DNA of 64,000 bases from a bacterium. Its GTDB lineage: Bacteria; Planctomycetota; UBA1135; UBA2386. The stretch covers positions 248,001 through 312,000 of the forward strand of contig JANSXC010000005.1 of NCBI GenBank assembly GCA_024743115.1. Direction: 5' to 3'. Under the pieces are notes generated by a model. That model had not been told where the DNA came from, did not search any database, and was given only the letters and a program-made list of their open reading frames with translations. A program made the translations under genes and the position numbers. This document shows, in pieces, positions 19,171-28,254 of the stretch. Position 1 is the stretch's first letter; the number at the start of each line of letters is the position of its first letter.

Positions 19171-21972
19171 ATGCGCCAGCTGATGCTCGCCCTCTTCGCC
19201 CTGACCGTCACTGCCATCACGCCCGCGCAGGACGAGAAGCGCCCGAACATACTGTTCCTGTTCGCCGACGATCACCGGCCGGATGCGGTCGGCGCCTTCG
19301 GCAACCCGCACATCCGCACGCCGCACATCGACTCGATCGTGCGGCAGGGGTTCCGGTTCGAACGCAACTACTGCATGGGATCGATCCATGGCGCCGTCTG
19401 CCAACCGTCCCGCGCGATGATCAACACCGGCCGCACGCTGTACCGCGTGAAGATGAACCTCGCCGGATCCACGACACTCGGCGAAACGCTGCGCAGCGCC
19501 GGCTATCGCACGTTCGGCACCGGCAAGTGGCACAACGGCGGCGCCTCGTTCCTGCGCAGCTTCGAGCACGGTCGGAACGTGATGCTCGGCGGAATGTCGA
19601 ACCACACCAAGGTCCCGATCCGACACGTGCAGCCCGACGGCAAGCTGTCGCCCCGCGAGATCGGCGACGGTTTCTCGAGCGAGATGTTCGCCGACGCGGC
19701 CATCGATTTCCTCGCAGGACTCGACCCGGAATCGGACGAGCCCTTCTTCGCCTACGTCTCGTTCACCGCACCGCACGACCCGCGCCAGCCGCCGCAGCCG
19801 TATCGCGACGCCTATTACGAGACGCGTCCCCCATTGCCGAAGAACTTCATGCCGCAGCATCCGTTCCACAACGGCTGGATGACGGGTCGCGACGAGAGTC
19901 TGGCGCCCTGGCCGCGAACGCGCGAGGTCGTGAGCGATCAGCTCGCCGAGTACTACGGGCTGATCTCCCACATGGACGACCAGATCGGGCGCATCCTCGG
20001 AGCCCTCCGTCAGTCGGGCAAGGCGGACAACACGATCATCGTATTCACCGCCGATCACGGCCTCGCGGTCGGCAGTCACGGCCTCCTCGGCAAGCAGAGC
20101 GTCTACGAGCACGCGATGGGTTGCCCGCTCGTGATTGCCGGCCCCGGCATCCCTCACGGTTCGTCCGACGCGCTCACCTATCTCTACGACGTCATGCCGA
20201 CCCTGCTCGACCAGGTCGGTATCGCGATTCCTGAAGCTGTGGAGGGCAAGAGCCTGCGCGCGATATGGGAGGGTTCGATGCCCAAGGTTCGCGACTCGTT
20301 GTACCTCACCTACGAGAACAAGATGCGCGCGGTCACGGACGGCCGCTGGAAGCTGATCCGCTACCCACCGATCGACCACGAACAGCTGTTCGATCTCGCG
20401 AACGATCCCGACGAACTGATCGACCTCGCCGAACGGCCCGAGCAGCAAGCACGCCGCGAGTCACTGCGGCTGCTCATGGCGCGACATCACCTCGCCGTCG
20501 ACGACCCCCACCCGCTCGAGGTGAAGCGGCCTCGCCGCAAGGAAGCCGATCTTTCCGGTCGCAAGCGCAAGCCCGACGTCCACCAGCCGAAGTGGATCCG
20601 GCAGAAGTACTTCGCCGACCAGCAGGCGCCGCGACCCAACGTTCTCCTCATCATGGTCGACGACCTGGGACCGGAGTGGATCTCGGCGTGCGGTGGCGAC
20701 TTCGAGACCCCGAACATCGATCGCATTGCCACGGAGGGCACGCGCTTCGAGAACGCCTATTCGATGCCGAAGTGCACACCGACCCGGGCGACCCTGCTGA
20801 CGGGCCAGTATCCCTATCGCCACGGCTGGGTGAGTCACTGGGACGTGCCGCGCTGGGGTGCGGGCTGTCACTTCGACCCGAAGCACAATCCGTCCTGGCC
20901 GCAGGCGCTGAAACAGGTCGGCTACCGCAGCGCGATCGCGGGCAAATGGCAGCTCAACGACTTCCGCGTCCAGCCCGACATCCTCGCGGCCCACGGCTTC
21001 GACGACTGGTGCATGTGGACCGGCGGTGAGGGCGGCAACCCGCAGAGCAACGAGCGCTACCACACGCCCTACGTGCACACGAAGGCCGGCAGCAAGCTGC
21101 GCGACGGCAAGTTCGGCCCCGACCTGTTCACCGACTTCCTCATCGACTTCATGCGGCAGAACGCCGAGCACCCGATGCTGCTGTACTACCCGATGGCGCT
21201 GACCCACACGCCGCTCGTGGCGACGCCGCTCGACCCGGATGCCACGTCGAAGCTCGACCGTCACCGCGCCATGGTGCGTTACACCGACCATCTCGTCGGC
21301 CGCCTGCTGGACGCGATCGACGACCTCGAACTCGCGCATCGTACGCTCGTGATTTTCACGACCGACAACGGCACGGCTCGCGGCATCGACGGCAAGCTCA
21401 GGGGCCGCGTCAGAAAGGGCGGCAAGGGCCGCATGACCGAATCGGGCTGTCGGGCACCGTTCTTTGCGCGCTGGGTCGGCCAGGTCACACCCGGCCGCGT
21501 CGTCCCTGCGCTCGTCGACTTCACCGACATCTATCCAACCATGCTCGAACTCGCCGGCGCAGCGGCACCCGCGGACCACGCCGTCGACGGCATGTCCTTC
21601 GCCGATCCGCTCCTCGGCTTCGGCGGCCACGGCCAGCGCAAATGGATGATGGCGATGGGCGGTCGCACGGCGCACCTGCGGAACGGTCGCGTGGTGCCCG
21701 AGCTGAGCTTCGCGCCGCGGGTTCTACGCACGCATGACTACAAACTCTGGATCGACGCCGACGGCCAGCCGCAGCGACTGCACCACCTGCCGCTCGACCC
21801 CGACGAGGAGGTCAACTTGCTCCCGAACCCCAACCCCAAGGCGAGAGCGGCCTTGCGCCTGCTGACGCGCGCCTCCCAGCGATTCCCGCGCGAGGACGCG
21901 CGCCCGCGCTACGACAAGCTGCCACCGCAGCCCTGGGACAAGAAGCCGGCGAAACCGAAGTCCGGCAAGTAG
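19171..21972 (+). CDS. Two-sulfatase fusion protein, secreted
   Basis: The product is 933 residues from the ATG at 19171, which begins a signal peptide (hydrophobic 4-18, then AQDEKRPN). Domain 1 (about 24-460) has NILFLFADDHRPDA, the formylglycine site CQPSR at Cys77, and TADHGLAVGSHG. After a basic linker near 455-490, domain 2 (490-920) starts with NVLLIMVDDLGPEW and carries its own site CTPTR at Cys535 plus TTDNGTARG. Both halves keep the metal-binding Asp pairs, so both could be active. Normal sulfatases are 450-550 residues; there is no stop or frameshift between halves. It lies 55 bp after the kinase-TPR gene on the same strand. Confidence 0.93.
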   Translation: MRQLMLALFALTVTAITPAQDEKRPNILFLFADDHRPDAVGAFGNPHIRTPHIDSIVRQGFRFERNYCMGSIHGAVCQPSRAMINTGRTLYRVKMNLAGSTTLGETLRSAGYRTFGTGKWHNGGASFLRSFEHGRNVMLGGMSNHTKVPIRHVQPDGKLSPREIGDGFSSEMFADAAIDFLAGLDPESDEPFFAYVSFTAPHDPRQPPQPYRDAYYETRPPLPKNFMPQHPFHNGWMTGRDESLAPWPRTREVVSDQLAEYYGLISHMDDQIGRILGALRQSGKADNTIIVFTADHGLAVGSHGLLGKQSVYEHAMGCPLVIAGPGIPHGSSDALTYLYDVMPTLLDQVGIAIPEAVEGKSLRAIWEGSMPKVRDSLYLTYENKMRAVTDGRWKLIRYPPIDHEQLFDLANDPDELIDLAERPEQQARRESLRLLMARHHLAVDDPHPLEVKRPRRKEADLSGRKRKPDVHQPKWIRQKYFADQQAPRPNVLLIMVDDLGPEWISACGGDFETPNIDRIATEGTRFENAYSMPKCTPTRATLLTGQYPYRHGWVSHWDVPRWGAGCHFDPKHNPSWPQALKQVGYRSAIAGKWQLNDFRVQPDILAAHGFDDWCMWTGGEGGNPQSNERYHTPYVHTKAGSKLRDGKFGPDLFTDFLIDFMRQNAEHPMLLYYPMALTHTPLVATPLDPDATSKLDRHRAMVRYTDHLVGRLLDAIDDLELAHRTLVIFTTDNGTARGIDGKLRGRVRKGGKGRMTESGCRAPFFARWVGQVTPGRVVPALVDFTDIYPTMLELAGAAAPADHAVDGMSFADPLLGFGGHGQRKWMMAMGGRTAHLRNGRVVPELSFAPRVLRTHDYKLWIDADGQPQRLHHLPLDPDEEVNLLPNPNPKARAALRLLTRASQRFPREDARPRYDKLPPQPWDKKPAKPKSGK

Positions 21973-22141
21973 GCGGATTCGTAGCTCACGTGCGGCGTGC
22001 GCAATCGAACACCGCCAGCCGAGAGTCGGATGCGCGTTCGCTTGTGCACGAATCGGTGTGACCTTCCGCTCGCATGGGGCTAGCGACTTACGTCGATCAC
22101 CCCTCTCGACGTCAAACCGGACTCACCCCAGGAGTTTCCGA

Positions 22142-24736
22142 ATGCGACCTGTCCCCTGCGCCACGTCGGTGGCGTTGCTGTCTACCCTTCTGTCCGCACA
22201 GAGCTTCGATTGGCGACAATCCCCGTTCAACGGCAGGCTCTATGCAGTCACCCAACCGCTGACCTGGGCGCAAGCCCGGTCGCAGGCCAACCTGCTCGGC
22301 GGCAATCTCGCTACCGTTCGCAACTCGCAAGAGCACGACTGGCTGTATCAGCAGTTCGGCAACAGCCAGTGCCTTTGGATCGGCTATAGCGACGCCGCCG
22401 TCGAGGGCTCGTGGATCTGGGTATCGGGCTCGACCAGCCCGTACACCAACTGGGCCGTTGGCGAACCGAACAACACTGGCGGCGTCGAGGACTTCGCCGC
22501 GATCTCGCCGCGCCAGGGCCTGCCGAACGGCCGCGATGGCGCCTGGATCGACCTCGGCCCGACGGTCGCCTGCCCCGGCATCATCGAACTCGAACTCGAC
22601 GCCATCGGTCGCGCTCGCGTCTTCGGCCAGGGCTGCCCCGGCACGAACGGTAACCCGACCCTGACTCCCCTCGCCGCCTCCCCCGTGCCCGGCTCGCAGT
22701 TCCCCGTGCGTTTCGGCCAACTGCCGAACGTGGCGACCGTCGGACTAGCGAGTCTCGGTCTGCCGCGATCCACCCCGTTGGATCTCGGCCAGTTCGGGCT
22801 GCCCGGATGCGAATGGTGGGTCAACAACCTCGCCATCTACTTCCCGCCACTCACCGCGACGACCGCGACATGGTCGTTCATGGTACCGGCGAGCCCAACT
22901 CTGCGTGGCGTCGTGACCCGCCTGCAATCGGGCATCGTGGACCCCGGCGCCAACGCAGCCGGTGTCAGTGTGACGAACGCCATCACGATGACGTTCGGCT
23001 CGGTCGTCGACGAGGTCACGTTCGAAGAACCGTTCCTCAGCGACGCGATGCTCGACCGCGATCTGTCCGGCGGCAGTTGGACGGGCGGGAGCGCGGAGTT
23101 CGCCGCGATCGGTGGGGACGGCCGACATGGCACGTTCGACCCCGAGGCAATCGGCAACTTCCAGGGCGTGATCAACGGCAAGCGTACGTTCTTCATCAGC
23201 ACGGACAACACGATCGTCCCGGCCACGAACACCCTCTCGGGTCAACCGCTCGCCGTCACCGACGGTCGGTTCTACTTCGATGGGTTCACGGTTGCCGCAG
23301 ACATCCGACTCGTCTTCCAGGGCCAGTCGCCGCCCGTGATCACGGTTGCCGGACGGATCGAACTCCTCGGCGAGATCGACATCGCGGGCGAATCGACGCC
23401 ATACCCATCGGCGGCCCCTTTCGTGGGCCAGGAAGGTGGCATGGGCGGCGTCTTCGCGGGCTCCGGCGGCAAGGGCGCAGACCGCGCAGACGGCCTCGGC
23501 GTGCAGCCGAGATTCCACGGTCAGGACGGTGAGTCCGCGCATGTCCTCGCCAGCCGGGCCTACGCCAACACGACGACGGGCACCGGCGGCAGCGGCTCGC
23601 TGATGTTCCCGGCCAGCGGCCTGACCGCGTCGATCTTGTTCGCGCCTTCACCGACCGCCGTGTCCTACTCGCCGACGGCTGCCGCAGGCGGCGGCGGTGG
23701 CGGGCTCCACATACCAGGCGAGCCAGGCCGGGTCGTGACCAACAACCATATCGACCCGATGACCGGCAGGGCGCCGCGGCTCAGTGAGATGGGCCCACCG
23801 GCTGCAGGTGGTCTGGCGGTACGATTCCTACCGTTTCCCGCGCCGACGGGCTCGACCAAGAGTTCGGTCCATTATCTCGTCGGCGGCTCCGGCGGCGGCG
23901 GCTCCGGCTCGCACGCGGCCCTCGCGCTCGACGTCGTGCCGAACTTTACGCGCGGCGCGGGCGGCGGCGGCGGTGGCGGCGCGATCGCACTGCGCGCAGG
24001 CGGCGACCTCGACGTGCACGTCGACGCCGGGATCCTCGCACACGGCGGCTCGACCGGCGGAATCACGGCCGCGTTCGGTACCGCGGCGCCGGCCCCCGCC
24101 GGCGGCGGCTCAGGCGGCAGCATCGTGCTGCAGGCCGACGGCGACGCCAACGTGCAGGGCGCAGTCGACGTGCGCGGCGGCACGGGCGGCTACTACAATC
24201 GCTTTGCCGGCGGCGCACCGCCCATCGGCGCGGCAGTGGAGATCGACGGCGGCGATGGCAGCCCAGGCTTCATTCGGCTCGAAACCGCGGGTGGTGCCAC
24301 CACCGCGATGTTGCCGAACGCGACCCCCGCAGCGACGCCGACGAACGTCGGAACGCTCAACGAGACCGACGAACTCAGCAGCATGACCTCGCGTGTGTTC
24401 GACACGCGGGTCCGGCCGCCGTTCCAACCGGCGCCGCGCTATCTGCGCTACGAGATCGAGGCTACCGTCGACGGCAACCCCGTCACGTTCAGCGACGATC
24501 CGGCGGTCTCGACCGTACGCGCCGACGTGGGCAGCGCGGTCCAGCTCTGGGTCCAGGGCAGCTCGCCATCCCAGCCCGGGGCGGAGTTCCCATGGCGATC
24601 CTCGGTGCGATCGAGCCCGGGAGTCATCGGTCTGGATACGGACGCGCCACCGGCGTTCCGGTTCCGGCTGGTCGCCGACTACAGCCTCGGAACCGCGATC
24701 CGCGTCGCGCGGGTCCGCATGATCTACGGCCTGTAG
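22142..24736 (+). CDS. Secreted C-type-lectin and glycine-rich repeat protein
   Basis: The product is 864 residues, starting at the ATG at 22142 with AGGAG 8 nt before it and a signal peptide ending about residue 20. Residues 25-150 form a C-type lectin-like domain: WIGYSD, GSWIWVSG, YTNWAVGEPNN (an EPN motif, mannose-type in animal lectins) and AWIDLG. A lineage-type beta domain follows (about 155-300, GQGCPGTNG to SVTNAITMTFG). Residues 380-730 are a Gly-rich, beta-helix-like tract (GGSGGGGSGSHAA, GGGGGGAIALRAGG) resembling Gly-rich surface proteins. A last domain (750-864) is unassigned. Likely an adhesive or carbohydrate-binding surface protein. Confidence 0.8.
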   Translation: MRPVPCATSVALLSTLLSAQSFDWRQSPFNGRLYAVTQPLTWAQARSQANLLGGNLATVRNSQEHDWLYQQFGNSQCLWIGYSDAAVEGSWIWVSGSTSPYTNWAVGEPNNTGGVEDFAAISPRQGLPNGRDGAWIDLGPTVACPGIIELELDAIGRARVFGQGCPGTNGNPTLTPLAASPVPGSQFPVRFGQLPNVATVGLASLGLPRSTPLDLGQFGLPGCEWWVNNLAIYFPPLTATTATWSFMVPASPTLRGVVTRLQSGIVDPGANAAGVSVTNAITMTFGSVVDEVTFEEPFLSDAMLDRDLSGGSWTGGSAEFAAIGGDGRHGTFDPEAIGNFQGVINGKRTFFISTDNTIVPATNTLSGQPLAVTDGRFYFDGFTVAADIRLVFQGQSPPVITVAGRIELLGEIDIAGESTPYPSAAPFVGQEGGMGGVFAGSGGKGADRADGLGVQPRFHGQDGESAHVLASRAYANTTTGTGGSGSLMFPASGLTASILFAPSPTAVSYSPTAAAGGGGGGLHIPGEPGRVVTNNHIDPMTGRAPRLSEMGPPAAGGLAVRFLPFPAPTGSTKSSVHYLVGGSGGGGSGSHAALALDVVPNFTRGAGGGGGGGAIALRAGGDLDVHVDAGILAHGGSTGGITAAFGTAAPAPAGGGSGGSIVLQADGDANVQGAVDVRGGTGGYYNRFAGGAPPIGAAVEIDGGDGSPGFIRLETAGGATTAMLPNATPAATPTNVGTLNETDELSSMTSRVFDTRVRPPFQPAPRYLRYEIEATVDGNPVTFSDDPAVSTVRADVGSAVQLWVQGSSPSQPGAEFPWRSSVRSSPGVIGLDTDAPPAFRFRLVADYSLGTAIRVARVRMIYGL

Positions 24737-24753
24737 TCGGGTCCGTTCCCGAC

Positions 24754-24768
24754 AGAACCGCCGGTTCT
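24754..24768. other. Short perfect inverted repeat, possible weak terminator
   Basis: AGAACC (24754-24759), 3-nt gap, GGTTCT (24763-24768), placed just after the stop of the lectin-like gene. A longer imperfect stem candidate lies at about 24779-24815 in the same 153-bp gap. No T tract is present, so the role is uncertain. Confidence 0.35.
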
Positions 24769-24889
24769 TCGTCACGCGCGGGCCCTCCCGGGCATTGCCC
24801 CGAGAGAGCCCGGAGAATCTGGCCGCCGACCGAGCGAAACCTCGTTCCTGGCGGCAAGGCCCGACCCGCTCGGGCCCGGACGAAGGACC

Positions 24890-26626
24890 ATGACCAAGAA
24901 CCGACGCGAAGAATCCTATCGCGTTCGCACCTCGGCCGCCCAACTGGCCCGCGAACGCACTCACCCCGACCATCGCTCCAACGGCGACGAGCAACGCTAC
25001 GCCGGCGCCAGCTACGCGATGAGTTTCACCAAGGGCCTCGAACACGACTCCGACACCGGACTCGCGGCGCGGGCCAGTGACGTGCTCGACTTCCGTCGCG
25101 CGATCGACGAAGGCGAGATCAACGCGTTCACGTCCAAGGTGCGCCCCGCCCCGGCAAAAGCCCGGGCCTGGGAGGCGCCGACCGCAGGTGTGACGTACGA
25201 ACTGACCGGTCCGGACCCGCAGGCCGTGACCATGGCGCCGGCTCCGGCGCTCGACTCGGACGAACTCGCCTACGAGATGGCGGAGGTCTACGAACTCGCG
25301 CTGCTGCGCGACGTGCCGATGACCGATCTCCAGTCCGGCTCGACGAACCCCGCCGTGCAGGCTGCAGCCGACCGCCTCAACGCCCTGGCCTACAGCAACG
25401 GGTTTCCAAACCGCCCCCGCAAGACGGAAGGCGGAATCGTCACGCGCCAGACGCTGTTTCGTGGCTCGGCTCCCAAGGTCGAGGTCGGTCCCTATCTGTC
25501 GCAGTTCCTGCTGATCGGCAACGACCAACCCGGCCGCCCCGGCGTCGACCACGGTCACGTCCAGTATGGTGCATTGAGCATCGACCAGCGCGTTCCCGTC
25601 GCGACGCCGCAGGACTACATGACGGACTTCGGCGACTGGCTGCAGGTCCAGGACGGCGCCGACGTCCGCAACAACGCGACGCTGTTCGACACGGCTCAGC
25701 CGCGCCGTTTCATGACGTTCCCGCGGGATCTGGCGACCTACGTGCACGACGACGCGCTCTACGAAGCGTATCTCAACGCGTGTCTGATTCTGCTTTCGAT
25801 GGGTGCGCCGTTCGATCCGGCGTTCGACAACCTGTCGGGCGGCGGCGAGCACTTCTTCAACAGCCTCGATCTCGACCTCTCGACGATCGAGACGCACCCG
25901 CGTCAGGCCGGTGGCTTCGCGCTCTACGGCGGACCCCACATCCTGACGCTGGTGACCGAGGTCGCCACGCGCGCCCTCAAGGCCGTACGCTACCAGAAGT
26001 TCAACAACCATCTGCGCCTGCGACCCGAAGCGCTCGCCGCGCGAATCGAACGTGCCGCAGCGATCGAGGCCGCGCATCCGCACCTCGGCACCGTGTTCAG
26101 TCGCTTCGCCACCACGGTGGGCGCGACGGTCGCCGAGATCCGCAGCGCCAACCCGACCGGCTCGGCACTGCTACCGATGGCGTTCCAGGAAGGCTCCCCG
26201 ATGCACCCGTCCTACGGTGCCGGACACGCCACCGTGGCCGGTGCGTGTGTGACGATTCTCAAGGCGTTCTTCGACACCGACTCGGCCTTCGTGCGCCGCG
26301 CCGGCGCCGACCGCTTCGCGCGGCCAACCGCCGGCGACACACCGGTCCATTTCACGCCTGACAGTGCCGGCGCCAACCTCGACGCCCATCTCGACGGTGA
26401 GTTCCTCACGCTCGAGGGCGAACTCAACAAGCTCGCGGCAAACATCTCGATCGGTCGCAACATGGCGGGCGTGCACTACTACTCGGACTACTACGACAGC
26501 CTGCGTATGGGCGAGGCGATCGCGATCGGCCTGCTCGAAGAGCAAGCACTGTGCTACCCGACGGATCCGTTCGTGCTCACGGTGCCGACGTTCGACGGCG
26601 ACGTCGTCCGAATCGGCGCCCGATAG
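24890..26626 (+). CDS. Vanadium-dependent haloperoxidase (bromoperoxidase-like)
   Basis: The 578-residue product keeps the vanadate-site residues of this family at the right spacing: Lys370 and Arg378 in YQKFNNHLRLRPEA, Gly445-His446 in HPSYGAGHATVAGA, and Arg523 and His529 in IGRNMAGVHYYSD. The residue before Gly445 is Ala where algal bromoperoxidases have Ser. These enzymes use hydrogen peroxide to oxidise bromide or chloride. No signal peptide is obvious at the N-terminus, which is rich in charged residues; a Tat or Sec route is not seen. A GAAGGA ribosome-binding site lies just before the ATG. The gene stands between the lectin-like gene and a convergent membrane-protein gene. Confidence 0.9.
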   Translation: MTKNRREESYRVRTSAAQLARERTHPDHRSNGDEQRYAGASYAMSFTKGLEHDSDTGLAARASDVLDFRRAIDEGEINAFTSKVRPAPAKARAWEAPTAGVTYELTGPDPQAVTMAPAPALDSDELAYEMAEVYELALLRDVPMTDLQSGSTNPAVQAAADRLNALAYSNGFPNRPRKTEGGIVTRQTLFRGSAPKVEVGPYLSQFLLIGNDQPGRPGVDHGHVQYGALSIDQRVPVATPQDYMTDFGDWLQVQDGADVRNNATLFDTAQPRRFMTFPRDLATYVHDDALYEAYLNACLILLSMGAPFDPAFDNLSGGGEHFFNSLDLDLSTIETHPRQAGGFALYGGPHILTLVTEVATRALKAVRYQKFNNHLRLRPEALAARIERAAAIEAAHPHLGTVFSRFATTVGATVAEIRSANPTGSALLPMAFQEGSPMHPSYGAGHATVAGACVTILKAFFDTDSAFVRRAGADRFARPTAGDTPVHFTPDSAGANLDAHLDGEFLTLEGELNKLAANISIGRNMAGVHYYSDYYDSLRMGEAIAIGLLEEQALCYPTDPFVLTVPTFDGDVVRIGAR

Positions 26627-26662
26627 CGTGCCGCCGGCGGCAACCCGGATCGTCGCGTCGCG

Positions 26663-27106
26663 TCAGACTGCGGCGCCGGGTCGCCGCTGCCCGAGTCGAC
26701 CCGCCAGCCAGGCCACGATCAGGCAGAGCGGCAACTCGACGAACATCCAGGCGGGATGCTCGATCTGAGTCATGTTGTAGATCACGCCGAGCAGCGTCAG
26801 CACGCCGATGATCAGCGCCAAGATCATGCCCCGCGACGCCGCCATGCGCGCAGCGACCCAGCCACCGAAGAACGCCTGCCCGAGGTGCGCGGCGACCACG
26901 ACCAACAGAGCCGGCGTCGGCAACGTCGCGACGTAGGCGTTCATCTGCTCGGGATCCGACATGTCGGTCCCCTCGGGCATGGGATAGAGCACATGGGCGT
27001 TCAGCAGAACGAGAGCCATGTTGACCACTGAACCGACGATCAGGCCACCGACGAGAGCGAGAACGTTGCGCACGAGTTTCTCCGAGAGCAGGAAGAGCCC
27101 ATCCAC
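26663..27106 (-). CDS. Small four-helix membrane protein of unknown function
   Basis: The 147-residue product has four likely membrane helices (about 13-36, 64-86, 93-112 and 120-138) with a short outside loop YPMPEGTDMSDPEQM between helices 1 and 2. The family is not recognised, though the size and loop resemble small conserved membrane proteins of many bacteria. It is convergent with the haloperoxidase gene and divergent from the XRE-TPR regulator; a 25-bp inverted repeat lies between the two divergent starts, so the regulator may control both. Confidence 0.7.
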   Translation of the reverse strand: MDGLFLLSEKLVRNVLALVGGLIVGSVVNMALVLLNAHVLYPMPEGTDMSDPEQMNAYVATLPTPALLVVVAAHLGQAFFGGWVAARMAASRGMILALIIGVLTLLGVIYNMTQIEHPAWMFVELPLCLIVAWLAGRLGQRRPGAAV

Positions 27107-27168
27107 AGCGTAGCCGAACGACGCGGGCGAGCACGATCACGTTGCGCCAGAGGGCCCGCCCCCCCCAC

Positions 27169-27193
27169 CTGTTCATCACGCCCGGATGAACAG
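27169..27193. promoter_or_regulatory. Candidate operator, copy 1 (TGTTC-N13-GAACA)
   Basis: A perfect inverted repeat with 9-bp arms (CTGTTCATC and GATGAACAG) and a 7-bp centre. It lies 45 bp before the start of the XRE-TPR gene and between it and the divergent membrane-protein gene. The same outer half-sites at the same spacing recur at 29222-29244. I infer it binds the XRE-TPR protein. Confidence 0.6.
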
Positions 27194-27238
27194 CCGCATG
27201 CTCGCCCCGAGCGTCGAACACGGCCTACACTCGCCGCA

Positions 27239-28180
27239 ATGACCCACGTACTCGACGGCAAACGGCTGCTGGAGTGGCGCGAGACCATGGCACTGTCGCT
27301 TCGCGCCGCCGCCCAACTCGCCGTCATCCCGGGGACGAACCAGCACATCAGCTTCACGACCTGGAGCAACGCGGAGAACGGCCGGCGAGTCGACCGCGAA
27401 ACGGTGCTCGCGATCGCACACGCGATGCAGGTCAACCCGTCGATGCTCGAAGTCGCCCGCCGCGCCCCCTGGCAAGACATCCCGCCGATCGAGGACGAGT
27501 CCGCCCGTCAGAAACTCGGGCAGGCCATGCAATCCGACATGCAGGGCCGCCACGATCTCGCGATCGGGGGCATCACGCGGGTGATCGCAGAACTGCAGGG
27601 CGAGGACACCCGGTATCGCGAGGATCTCGAGTTGCTCCTCGCGATCGTTCACGATCAATCCGGCACGCCCGAGGGCCACGCAGCCGCTCAGGACATCCTC
27701 ACTAAACTGCGAGGTCGCCCACTCGGCACGGAACGACTGCCGTGGCGTATCGAGTACCACTGGGCCATCAATCAGCTCCGTCGCAAGCAGCCGGAAGGCG
27801 CTCAGCAAACGATCGAGACGATGCTCGCGACCGACTCGCCGCTGCGTGCCGAGTACGAGCCATCGCTCCTGCATCAGCTCGGCAACATCGAGGTCGCCCG
27901 GTCAAGGCCCCGCGCACAGCGCAAAGAGCAGCACCTCCGCGCGGCACGCAGCCTGTTCCAGCGAGCGCTGCAGGCGTGGGATAGGACGTGCGAAGGCGAC
28001 CAGTTCCCGGGCGGGCACCGGCGTGGGTTCTCCCACCGCCGACTGGCTAGCGTACTGCACGAACTCGGCGAACTCGACGAGGCGCGACGCCATTGGTTTC
28101 ACGCGGCGACGACACTGGCCTGGTTTCGACTGACTCGCTACCTCAATGAAACCGTGGCCGAGTACGAAGCCCACGTCTGA
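27239..28180 (+). CDS. XRE-type HTH regulator with TPR-like C-terminal domain
   Basis: The product is 313 residues. Residues 5-75 are an XRE helix-turn-helix (GKRLLEWRETMALSLRAAAQ, then TWSNAENGRRVDRETV and AIAHAMQVNPSML). Residues 90-313 are helical with pairs of tetratricopeptide-like helices (AIGGITRVIAELQ, GAQQTIETMLA, LHELGELDEARRHW). A single XRE domain plus a TPR array of about 220 residues is the build of peptide-sensing RRNPP regulators (Rgg, PlcR), though those are mainly known in Firmicutes, so peptide sensing here is only an idea. The candidate operator upstream suggests self-regulation. The genes that follow on the same strand may be its targets. Confidence 0.8.
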   Translation: MTHVLDGKRLLEWRETMALSLRAAAQLAVIPGTNQHISFTTWSNAENGRRVDRETVLAIAHAMQVNPSMLEVARRAPWQDIPPIEDESARQKLGQAMQSDMQGRHDLAIGGITRVIAELQGEDTRYREDLELLLAIVHDQSGTPEGHAAAQDILTKLRGRPLGTERLPWRIEYHWAINQLRRKQPEGAQQTIETMLATDSPLRAEYEPSLLHQLGNIEVARSRPRAQRKEQHLRAARSLFQRALQAWDRTCEGDQFPGGHRRGFSHRRLASVLHELGELDEARRHWFHAATTLAWFRLTRYLNETVAEYEAHV

Positions 28181-28254
28181 GCCACGCGTGCAACCGGCCC
28201 GGTCGCACACCATCGACCTTACTGCGAGCGACACCCTCGCCTCTGATCGGGCGC

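Noticed and set aside
18844..20448. 534-codon minus-strand frame opposite the kinase end and double sulfatase
   Set aside because: Shadow of conserved coding sequence, no domain visible.
24110..26083. 657-codon minus-strand frame opposite the haloperoxidase
   Set aside because: Antisense shadow; the plus strand has complete catalytic motifs.
26629..26642. 14-bp perfect palindrome TGCCGCCGGCGGCA between convergent genes
   Set aside because: No loop for a stable hairpin and common in GC-rich DNA.
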